NCBI GenBank assembly: GCA_947460525.1
Contig: CANHIV010000116.1
Coordinates: forward strand, 1-5,066
DNA from: Flavobacteriales bacterium
GTDB taxonomy: Bacteria > Bacteroidota > Bacteroidia > Flavobacteriales_D > Sanyastnellaceae
DNA length: 5,066 nt
Direction of reading: 5' to 3'
Made by a program: the position numbers and the translations under genes. Below are positions 1 through 5,066 of this stretch, piece by piece (positions within the stretch are counted from its first letter, which is position 1; each line of letters starts with the position of its first letter). A model generated the notes under the pieces. That model did not search any database and had not been told where the DNA came from. It worked only from the letters and a program-made list of their open reading frames with translations.

Positions 1-822
1 ATGGCATTTCACCCGTTCAGGGTATTCAAATGAGAGGGACAACAACATACCCCGCCACAATTCCGACTCGGCGTCCGCATTGGGCAGCGTGACCAACCAC
101 TGTTCTTGACCCGCAGCAATGGCCCGCTTCAAAAAAGAACGAAACTCACTAACATGGTGAAGATTTTTTCCCAGTTCCATGGTCTCTGGATGAAGCGTAA
201 CCAAATAAAAAGGTCCATTCAAATCAATGCCCCACTTGCTCATAAACTCTTCGCTGGCAATGCCTTCATGCTGTTTCATCTGTTCGATGGACAATGACCC
301 CACATTGGCAATTGCTTGATCATGATAAGGCTGTTTCAATTGTCGGATACGCTCAGCACTTTTGTCTTCTGTTGCAAAATGATACTGAGCAATCATAGAG
401 ATCATGTCTCTATACATTTGATCCGTAGCGCCGTCTGTAACATCCCCTCCGCAAAGATGCGCAATGGGAATTCTAAAGGGTATTGAAGCCAGCAAAGCCG
501 CCGCCATTTCATACCGATCACCCAGCGCAAAAACAAGATTGAAATCCTGATTACGTGTCCAGAACTCCGCAAATACTTGAGCGACTGTTCCATAAGATTT
601 GGCTACAGATTCTGCATTCTTGCCGTCTAGAACAACAGGCACTTCATGAACCCTCAATCCAAGCTTTCGCACTTCTTCAATTGTGTTTCCATGTTCAATC
701 ATCAGATGAGCGCCAGTGGCGATTACTTCCAAATCCACATTGGGATGATTCTTCAACTTGTGAATCAATGGAAGGCAAATGCCCCAATCCGCGCGAGAAG
801 TGGTGAGCCAAGCTATCTTCAT
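1..822 (-). CDS. legG: Hydrolysing UDP-sugar 2-epimerase, LegG/NeuC family (C-terminus cut by window edge)
   Basis: The frame is open from an ATG at 822-820 to the window edge, giving 274 codons. The family is usually about 370-390 residues, so roughly 100 C-terminal residues lie outside. Visible motifs are an N-terminal TSRADWG (8-14), GDRYEM (101-106), HLCGGDVTDGATDQ (122-135) followed by HF (148-149), HPET (211-214) and LPNADA (246-251), all in the order seen in NeuC-type enzymes with a GT-B-like fold. Such enzymes hydrolyse UDP from the sugar and invert C2. In a cluster with a 4,6-dehydratase and a C4 aminotransferase, the likely substrate is UDP-2,4-diacetamido-2,4,6-trideoxyglucose, giving the 6-deoxy-mannose analogue for the synthase (inference). 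The start is fixed by the ATGA overlap with the synthase stop, which suggests translational coupling. Oddities: Trp13 sits where Tyr is usual, and the usual RHSITK stretch reads RDMISM (138-143). A sialic-acid NeuC is the alternative, but the context argues against it. Confidence 0.9.
   Translation of the reverse strand, partial: MKIAWLTTSRADWGICLPLIHKLKNHPNVDLEVIATGAHLMIEHGNTIEEVRKLGLRVHEVPVVLDGKNAESVAKSYGTVAQVFAEFWTRNQDFNLVFALGDRYEMAAALLASIPFRIPIAHLCGGDVTDGATDQMYRDMISMIAQYHFATEDKSAERIRQLKQPYHDQAIANVGSLSIEQMKQHEGIASEEFMSKWGIDLNGPFYLVTLHPETMELGKNLHHVSEFRSFLKRAIAAGQEQWLVTLPNADAESELWRGMLLSLSFEYPERVKCH
819..822 (-). other. ATGA stop/start overlap between synthase and 2-epimerase
   Basis: A second four-base ATGA junction, identical in form to the one before the synthase. 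The synthase stop TGA shares bases with the epimerase ATG, with a GGGAA purine stretch a few bases further upstream. The two junctions together imply coupled, roughly balanced production of three consecutive pathway enzymes. Confidence 0.8.
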
Positions 823-1850
823 TGGATCATTTCCCATGTAAGTTTATCCCCTTGCTCCAGCGAACAACTGGTTCTCTTTCCTACGATATTGTCCCACTCC
901 ATTGGACTAATGCCGTCCCCAGGGCGAAGGGCAATCAAATCAGAAGCTTCTATTACAACGCCCTCAGACAAATCACGCGTTACGTGAATGCTGCGACGTG
1001 CGATGGCAATATTTTTACTTTCCGAAGCAGAGGGCTCTTTCTTGCCAGAACCCTTCATCATCTTCTCTACATTTCTAATGCCTGTCACCATGTTCTTCAA
1101 CTGCGCAGGATTTAAAGAGGCAACATGATCTGGCCCCTCCATCTCTTGGCTCAAAGTAAAATGTTTTTCTATGCAAACCGCGCCCAAAGCAACGGCCGCC
1201 AATGGCGCCTCTATTCCTAGGGTATGGTCTGAGTAGCCCACGCTTACTTCCAAACTTTGCTCAATCTCCAGCATTGCTCCGAGATTAACATCCTCCATGG
1301 GGGTTGGGTATTCTGTATTGCAATGCAAAACCATGATGTCATTACGCTTCAACCCACCATCTAAAAACACTTGCATAGCGGCCCTCACCTCATCCAAGGT
1401 GCACATGCCCGTCGACATAATAATCGGGGTTTTCTTTGTTGCTATAAATCGCAAAAAAGGCAGATTCGTCATTTCTCCGGATGGAACTTTGATGTAGCCA
1501 GGATTCCATTGAAGCAGCATGTCTACCGACTCTTCATCAAACCCTGTCGAAAAAAATCGAATACCGCGTTCATCACATCGCTGCAACAAGTGTGGATACC
1601 AATCCAAAGGGATTTCTAATTTTTTGATCATGTCCCATTGTGATCCGTCTTGATTCATATTGACCTTCTGGTACTCCGCCATCTGGGCTTTGTTGCTGAC
1701 GACCAACTCGGTTTTAAAAGTCTGAAATTTCACAAAATCCGCACCTGCTTCTGCTGCTGCATCGATCAATTTTAATGCGTTGGTTAAATCACCATTGTGA
1801 TTCACTCCTGCCTCGGCGATAATCAATACGGGATGGTTCCTGTTCTTCAT
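819..1850 (-). CDS. legI: N,N'-diacetyllegionaminate synthase (LegI/NeuB family)
   Basis: This is a 343-residue protein, the normal length for NeuB-type synthases, which condense phosphoenolpyruvate with a mannosamine-type sugar to form a nonulosonic acid in the cytoplasm. The N-terminal TIM-barrel shows AEAGVNHNGD (12-21), KFQ (41-43), KVPSGEMTNLP (121-131), STGM (146-149), LHCNTEYPTP (175-184), GYSDHT (205-210) and EKHFT (228-232). His209 and His230 have the same 21-residue spacing as the metal-binding pair His215/His236 of the meningococcal enzyme. A C-terminal SAF/antifreeze-like domain (about 283-343) carries RPGDGI (309-314). PSGEMTNLP resembles LegI proteins (PSGEITNLP) more than sialic-acid NeuB (GSGECNNYP, from memory), and the neighbours support legionaminate. 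The frame is open upstream to 1964, but that stretch lies in the aminotransferase gene. The ATG at 1850 places the conserved AEAG at residue 12 and forms an ATGA overlap with the upstream stop. Gly103 replaces the usual Pro of the STPFD motif. Confidence 0.93.
   Translation of the reverse strand: MKNRNHPVLIIAEAGVNHNGDLTNALKLIDAAAEAGADFVKFQTFKTELVVSNKAQMAEYQKVNMNQDGSQWDMIKKLEIPLDWYPHLLQRCDERGIRFFSTGFDEESVDMLLQWNPGYIKVPSGEMTNLPFLRFIATKKTPIIMSTGMCTLDEVRAAMQVFLDGGLKRNDIMVLHCNTEYPTPMEDVNLGAMLEIEQSLEVSVGYSDHTLGIEAPLAAVALGAVCIEKHFTLSQEMEGPDHVASLNPAQLKNMVTGIRNVEKMMKGSGKKEPSASESKNIAIARRSIHVTRDLSEGVVIEASDLIALRPGDGISPMEWDNIVGKRTSCSLEQGDKLTWEMIQ
1847..1850 (-). other. ATGA stop/start overlap between aminotransferase and synthase
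   Basis: The minus strand reads ATGA here: ATG opens the synthase and TGA closes the aminotransferase. The leader is only purine-rich (repeated AAG), so re-initiation by terminating ribosomes is the likely mode of translation (inference). It fixes both the end of one gene and the start of the next. Confidence 0.8.
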
Positions 1851-2989
1851 CTTCTTCTTGTGCTGCTTGGCAAATTCACCAAATGATTGTATACCCATTC
1901 TGTTTGGAACATGTCTCCTCTGGGTGCATCCTTGTACATATCCAACATGTGCATGGGACGCCATGCAGGTCGAACCATTATTCCCAACTCTACCCCTCTT
2001 TTCAAAAACTCCTCTTTGTATTCCGAATTCTCAAAAATCAATGAATTCAACCAATAATTACTCAATTTAAAATTGCCCTCTGTGACAAAACGAAAGTTGG
2101 GTGCAAACTCTTCAAAAAACCTTGCATACTCCGACGCCAAGTTTCTTTTGTCCTCCAGTATATCATCCAAATACTCCAGCTGTGCGCAGAGTAAAGCCGC
2201 ATTTAAATTGGGACATCGGTAATTGTAACCTACTTCATCATGAATAAATTCATACGGATGTGGGAGCTTGGCTTGTGTCGTCAAATGCTTGGCACGCTTG
2301 GCCAATTCCTCATCATCAGTGAGAATTACTCCACCTCCACCAGCGGTAATGGTCTTGTTGCCATTGAAACTCATGACGCCCACTTTTCCCCAAGTCCCTG
2401 TATGTCGACCTTTATAAAAAGATCCCAAAGACTCTGCGGCATCTTCTACCAATGGAATCCCCCATTCTTCGCACCATTTTGCAATGCGCTCAATTTCACA
2501 AGGCATTCCAAAACTGTGCATGGGCACGACTGCAGCCATTCTCCGCTGCGTAGGCAAATGATAAACGCCATCTGAACGCTTCTCCAATTCAGATTCTAAT
2601 ATCTGTAATGACAGGATATTCATTCCCAAACTTTCCTCCTCAATATCCACAAAATAAGGTCTTGCTCCAGTGTAATGAATGGCGTTGGCTGTTGCTATAA
2701 AAGAAAAACTTTGCGTAATCACCAAATCATCCTTCTTCACCCCTACCAGTTGCAAGGCAATATGCAAAGCCGCTGTTCCATTCACGGTGGCTACGGCATA
2801 TTTGGCATTGGTATACTTGGCCAAATCTATTTCCATTCTGTTGACAAATGGACCTACAGAAGAAACCATCGTGGTGTCGATACACTCTTCTAGGTATTTT
2901 TTTTCATTCCCTGAAAATCTCGGCACATGGAGGCCAATCGGATTTTCGTCGGGATATTGTGATCGAATAAATTGAAATATTTTTTCCAT
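1847..2989 (-). CDS. legC: LegC-family PLP-dependent sugar aminotransferase
   Basis: This 380-residue protein belongs to the DegT/DnrJ/EryC1/StrS fold-type I aminotransferases. It transfers an amino group, typically from glutamate, to the C4 ketone of a UDP-4-keto-6-deoxy-HexNAc, giving the 4-amino sugar. The N-terminal stretch has VPRFSGNEKKYLEE (22-35) and SSVGPFVNRME (43-53), characteristic of LegC-like members. NGTAALH (70-76) matches the PLP-phosphate loop. VEDAAESLG (181-189) contains Asp183, expected to contact the pyridine nitrogen. SFNGNKTITAGGGG (207-220) contains Lys212, the expected Schiff-base lysine. VGYNYRCPNLNAALLCAQLE (253-272) is the typical active-site and dimer segment. 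No key residue is missing. The ATG at 2989 follows the dehydratase stop by 8 nt and has an AGGA six bases upstream. The stop overlaps the synthase start as ATGA. The start codons are followed by A-rich runs, including an A8 tract at codons 29-31. A bacillosamine PglE-type transaminase would make the same bond, but the synthase and epimerase beside it favour LegC. Confidence 0.92.
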   Translation of the reverse strand: MEKIFQFIRSQYPDENPIGLHVPRFSGNEKKYLEECIDTTMVSSVGPFVNRMEIDLAKYTNAKYAVATVNGTAALHIALQLVGVKKDDLVITQSFSFIATANAIHYTGARPYFVDIEEESLGMNILSLQILESELEKRSDGVYHLPTQRRMAAVVPMHSFGMPCEIERIAKWCEEWGIPLVEDAAESLGSFYKGRHTGTWGKVGVMSFNGNKTITAGGGGVILTDDEELAKRAKHLTTQAKLPHPYEFIHDEVGYNYRCPNLNAALLCAQLEYLDDILEDKRNLASEYARFFEEFAPNFRFVTEGNFKLSNYWLNSLIFENSEYKEEFLKRGVELGIMVRPAWRPMHMLDMYKDAPRGDMFQTEWVYNHLVNLPSSTRRR

Positions 2990-2995
2990 AATTGA

Positions 2996-2999
2996 TCCT
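2996..2999 (-). promoter_or_regulatory. Ribosome binding site of the LegC-type aminotransferase
   Basis: An AGGA embedded in the TAG stop of the dehydratase gene lies six bases before the aminotransferase ATG. It is the only recognisable Shine-Dalgarno in the window. The other starts have at best purine-rich leaders, and two of them rely on ATGA overlaps. Its placement supports the chosen start at 2989. Confidence 0.4.
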
Positions 3000-4182
3000 A
3001 CATCTTTGCATCTAAATATTTTCCTTTCTCCTCGTGCTCAAACTCTGGCAGCAAACGTTTGAAAAGCGCAACCATTCCCTCCTTGTCCCACACCTCCTTT
3101 GATTTCCAATTGTCAATTCCCTCCAGGAACTCCTCCAACAAATCGCTGGAAACGGTTGAATTGTTCTTGACAATTCCCAGCTGATTGAATCGTTCCCAAT
3201 TCACCACTTCATCATCTCTAAAAAACTCTTCAAAATCTTTTTCGCCTGTGGTATCACTTGGCGAAAAATAACAAGGCCATTCATCATCTGAAATACGATG
3301 ACACATCGCTCTTGCCTCTTCTTCTGAATGCGCCAACTTGGGCTTTTTACCCTGCTCCTTTAAATATTCAACAGCGATATCCGAGAATTTGGAAAGGTGA
3401 AGGTCTTCCGATAATTTTGGAAAGAAGATATCATTGCTCTCACCCAAAACACAAGAAAACAAACACAACAAGCCTGCTTCTTCTGGGGTTACGAAATAGC
3501 GCCTAACATCGTTGGGGGCAACGATGGGTTGTTTCTTCATCATGCGCTGAGAAAAACCATGAAGCAAAGAACCATCTGAAAATGCCACATTCGCAAATCG
3601 CGCTGTTGAAATGGGGATCCGCTTTCCACGTTCGAATAAAAAAAGCTCCATAATTCTTTTGGAAGCACCCATCATATTGACTGGATTGGCAGCCTTGTCC
3701 GTAGAAACACAAAAATACTTTTTCACTCCGGTGGTCATTGCCCAGTCCACCGTCTTGATGGTATTGAGTACATTGACTTGAACCATGCGCATCAAGGTGT
3801 AAGGATCCTTCTCACTGCGCACATGTTTCAATGCAGATAAATTCAAGACATAATCAAACCCCTCTTCCTCTTTGCAATATTGATCAAATTCATCGGATTG
3901 AATATCCAATGCGAAAGTTCTAAAATCGCCATTGATATAACCCAGAGAACTGCGCAAATCACGAACCAACTCCACCAAATTGTTCTCACTGATGTCCACC
4001 ACATGCAGCTTAAGGGGCTGTCGCTTGAACAACTCTTTCACAACCGCTTGTCCTATCGATCCTGCTCCGCCTAGAACAAGAAATCGAGAACGCTCCACTT
4101 CTCTGGAAAGATCATCTTCCCAATGGAGAACATCCTCATCAAATAACATCCTATTTCGACCGATGATTTGTCCAATATTCAT
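2998..4182 (-). CDS. legB: Soluble UDP-GlcNAc 4,6-dehydratase, CapD/WbpM-like (LegB role)
   Basis: This 394-residue extended-SDR protein of the polysaccharide biosynthesis (CapD/PglF/WbpM) group probably removes water from UDP-GlcNAc to give the 4-keto-6-deoxy sugar that starts the pathway. After a short extension of about 32 residues, the Rossmann core shows the NAD(P)-binding GGAGSIG (38-44), VVDISENN (61-68) with Asp63 at the end of beta-2, and NLSALKHVRSEKDP (114-127). The active-site segment STDKAANPVNMMGASKR (160-176) has Thr161-Asp162-Lys163, Met171 where most SDRs have Tyr, and Lys175. Thr to Met spacing is ten, as in PglF (Thr395, Met405). The C-terminal half carries RRYFVTPEEA (227-236) and then an acidic, poorly assignable tail. 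There are no membrane segments, unlike PglF and WbpM. The ATG at 4182 is the first of the operon and has no clear Shine-Dalgarno. It is not the roughly 300-residue LegB subfamily of Campylobacter as I recall it, so the symbol is by role. Confidence 0.83.
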   Translation of the reverse strand: MNIGQIIGRNRMLFDEDVLHWEDDLSREVERSRFLVLGGAGSIGQAVVKELFKRQPLKLHVVDISENNLVELVRDLRSSLGYINGDFRTFALDIQSDEFDQYCKEEEGFDYVLNLSALKHVRSEKDPYTLMRMVQVNVLNTIKTVDWAMTTGVKKYFCVSTDKAANPVNMMGASKRIMELFLFERGKRIPISTARFANVAFSDGSLLHGFSQRMMKKQPIVAPNDVRRYFVTPEEAGLLCLFSCVLGESNDIFFPKLSEDLHLSKFSDIAVEYLKEQGKKPKLAHSEEEARAMCHRISDDEWPCYFSPSDTTGEKDFEEFFRDDEVVNWERFNQLGIVKNNSTVSSDLLEEFLEGIDNWKSKEVWDKEGMVALFKRLLPEFEHEEKGKYLDAKM

Positions 4183-4285
4183 ACGCGTAAATGTACTGAT
4201 TTATTCACTTTTCTGAACGACAGAAATTGCAGCATTTGCCATAATAACCCGTATAAATTGAGTATTTTAGCCACAAACTTGAAAC
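4183..4285. promoter_or_regulatory. Divergent intergenic region between the nonulosonate operon and the ATP-grasp gene
   Basis: This 103-bp AT-rich stretch separates the two outward-facing start codons, so it should hold both promoters. No strong promoter stands out. On the plus strand, TTGCAG (4227-4232) and TATAAA (4252-4257) are 19 bases apart, and TATTTTAG (4263-4270) matches seven of eight positions of the Bacteroidota -7 consensus TAnnTTTG but lacks a well-placed upstream TTTG. On the minus strand, TATTAT (4246 down to 4241) could be a -10 element, but no -35 partner is evident. The region also contains an inverted repeat at 4210-4226. Neither start codon has a clear Shine-Dalgarno. The regulatory role rests on position, not on a recognised site. 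Confidence 0.5.
4210..4226. repeat. Perfect 6-bp inverted repeat in the divergent promoter region
   Basis: The arms TTTCTG (4210-4215) and CAGAAA (4221-4226) are exact reverse complements around a 5-base centre, AACGA. The repeat could be an operator dyad serving one or both directions, or a small hairpin in the leader of the minus-strand operon, 28 bases before its start codon. A 6-bp dyad in AT-rich DNA can arise by chance, so function is unproven. Confidence 0.4.
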
Positions 4286-5066
4286 ATGAATTTACACCAC
4301 TCAAAATTACCAGGAATCATTGTAATGGGTGGACATGTTCAAGCGCTAGGTATCATCAGAATTCTGGGGCAATTAAAGATTCCGGCCATCATCATGGATG
4401 ATACGCCTTGGAACATTTCTAGATTTTCAAAATTTTGCAGCAAGTTCATCTTTTGCACAAAGGAAAATTGGTCCACTCAATTTGAACAGTGGATGCAACA
4501 AAATGAATACGCACATTGGGTGGTATTTCCAACACATGATTCCCATGTGGAATTCCTAAGTCAAAACAAAACTTGGTTGTCACAACACTTCACCGTCAGC
4601 ACGGATGATTGGGAAAGGGTTAATGTTTTTTATGACAAAACAAAGTCATATGAGATGTGCAAGGATTTGAATATCCCCATGGCCACTACTTATTGCCATG
4701 TAGAACCACAAGATCTTGACGAAATAAAAATCACCTTCCCTTGCATCATTAAACCCAGTGTGATGCATCATTTTTACAGCCAGCTCAAGAAAAAAGTATT
4801 GGTATGTAGAAATCGAGAAGAGCTTAAAGCACAATACCAACTGGCCAGTTCAATCATCCCGAAGGAAGAGATTATTATTCAATCCATCATACAGGGAGAT
4901 AGCGCGTCCCAATTCTCTGTAGGTGTTTTGGCTGTGAATGGAGAAATCATGGCACAGCTTAGCGCGTGCAGAATGCGACAACATCCCATAGATTTTGGCA
5001 ATGCCACCACCTATGCGGAAACCATGGTTGTGCCTGAAATTATCGAATACGCCAAGCAAATCATGG
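4286..5066 (+). CDS. ATP-grasp superfamily ligase-like protein (C-terminus cut by window edge)
   Basis: The frame is open from ATG 4286 to the window edge (260 codons plus one base). An in-frame TGA at 4280 rules out an earlier start. The layout fits carboligase-type ATP-grasp proteins. A pre-ATP-grasp Rossmann-like region (about 10-105) has GIIVMGGHVQALGIIRIL (10-27), MDDTPWNISRFSKFC (37-51) and VFPTHDSHVEFL (80-91). The ATP-grasp part then begins with FYDKTKSYEMCKDLNIPM (115-132), followed by FPCIIKPS (151-158) with Lys156 as the likely nucleotide-binding lysine, IIIQSIIQGD (196-205), FSVGVLAVNGEI (210-221) and RMRQHPIDFGNATTYAE (229-245). The family joins a carboxylate to an amine or other nucleophile through an acyl-phosphate. 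Substrates here cannot be inferred. Ser200 sits where related proteins usually have Glu after Gln. The metal-binding C-terminal residues lie outside. It faces away from the nonulosonate operon and may modify a glycan or its precursor (inference only). Confidence 0.8.
   Translation, partial: MNLHHSKLPGIIVMGGHVQALGIIRILGQLKIPAIIMDDTPWNISRFSKFCSKFIFCTKENWSTQFEQWMQQNEYAHWVVFPTHDSHVEFLSQNKTWLSQHFTVSTDDWERVNVFYDKTKSYEMCKDLNIPMATTYCHVEPQDLDEIKITFPCIIKPSVMHHFYSQLKKKVLVCRNREELKAQYQLASSIIPKEEIIIQSIIQGDSASQFSVGVLAVNGEIMAQLSACRMRQHPIDFGNATTYAETMVVPEIIEYAKQIM

Noticed and set aside
646..987. Plus-strand open frame of 113 codons
   Set aside because: It lies antisense across the epimerase/synthase junction, and its translation shows no recognisable domain. 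Both minus-strand genes are strongly supported.
1851..1964. Longer N-terminus for the synthase, starting at an ATG at 1964
   Set aside because: The extra 38 residues lie wholly inside the aminotransferase gene, have no family counterpart, and would discard the ATGA junction. The start at 1850 gives the normal family length.
2240..2575. Plus-strand open frame of 111 codons
   Set aside because: It is antisense to the aminotransferase core, including the PLP-lysine region. Composition looks like a mirror of that gene, with no family motif.
3503..3712. Minus-strand open frame of 69 codons in another phase
   Set aside because: It is an out-of-frame reading of the dehydratase active-site region, Cys/Trp-rich and without a start context of its own.
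2998..4182. Assignment of the dehydratase as PseB (pseudaminic acid pathway)
   Set aside because: The Tyr of the PseB/FlaA1 triad is Met here, and the cluster has a NeuC-type epimerase rather than PseG.
4168..4401. Plus-strand open frame of 77 codons spanning the intergenic region
   Set aside because: It overlaps both the dehydratase start and the first 38 codons of the ATP-grasp gene in another phase. The protein has no recognisable pattern.
4646..5059. Two minus-strand open frames of 64 and 69 codons
   Set aside because: Both are antisense to the well-supported ATP-grasp coding sequence and have no motifs.

Overview
The window carries most of a biosynthetic operon for a legionaminic-acid-type nonulosonic acid (a nine-carbon, sialic-acid-like sugar), read on the minus strand, plus a divergently transcribed ATP-grasp gene on the plus strand. 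There are no RNA genes, insertion sequences, CRISPR arrays or phage genes that I can see. The source is a bacterium of moderate, slightly AT-leaning composition. Weak or absent Shine-Dalgarno sequences and the protein flavour are compatible with Bacteroidota, but no taxonomic marker is present, so this is tentative.

Layout on the minus strand, in transcription order: a UDP-GlcNAc 4,6-dehydratase of the soluble CapD/WbpM type (4182 to 2998, legB role); an 8-nt gap; a LegC-family PLP aminotransferase (2989 to 1847); a 4-nt ATGA overlap; a LegI/NeuB-type nonulosonate synthase (1850 to 819); a second 4-nt ATGA overlap; and a LegG/NeuC-type hydrolysing UDP-sugar 2-epimerase (822 to the window edge, C-terminus missing). 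The tight spacing argues for one transcript. On the plus strand, after a 103-bp divergent intergenic region containing a perfect 6-bp inverted repeat, an ATP-grasp ligase-like gene starts at 4286 and runs off the right edge.

Together the four minus-strand enzymes would turn UDP-GlcNAc into a 4-keto-6-deoxy sugar, aminate it at C4, release and epimerise it at C2, and condense it with phosphoenolpyruvate. An N-acetyltransferase (LegH/PglD type) is needed between the aminotransferase and the epimerase, and a CMP-transferase (LegF/NeuA type) after the synthase. Neither is in the window, and both would be expected just beyond position 1. The dehydratase has Met in place of the catalytic Tyr, which fits the C5-retaining branch. 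Together with a NeuC-type epimerase, this points to legionaminic rather than pseudaminic acid. The ATP-grasp gene has no assignable substrate. Its position suggests, but does not show, a role in decorating the glycan or its precursors.
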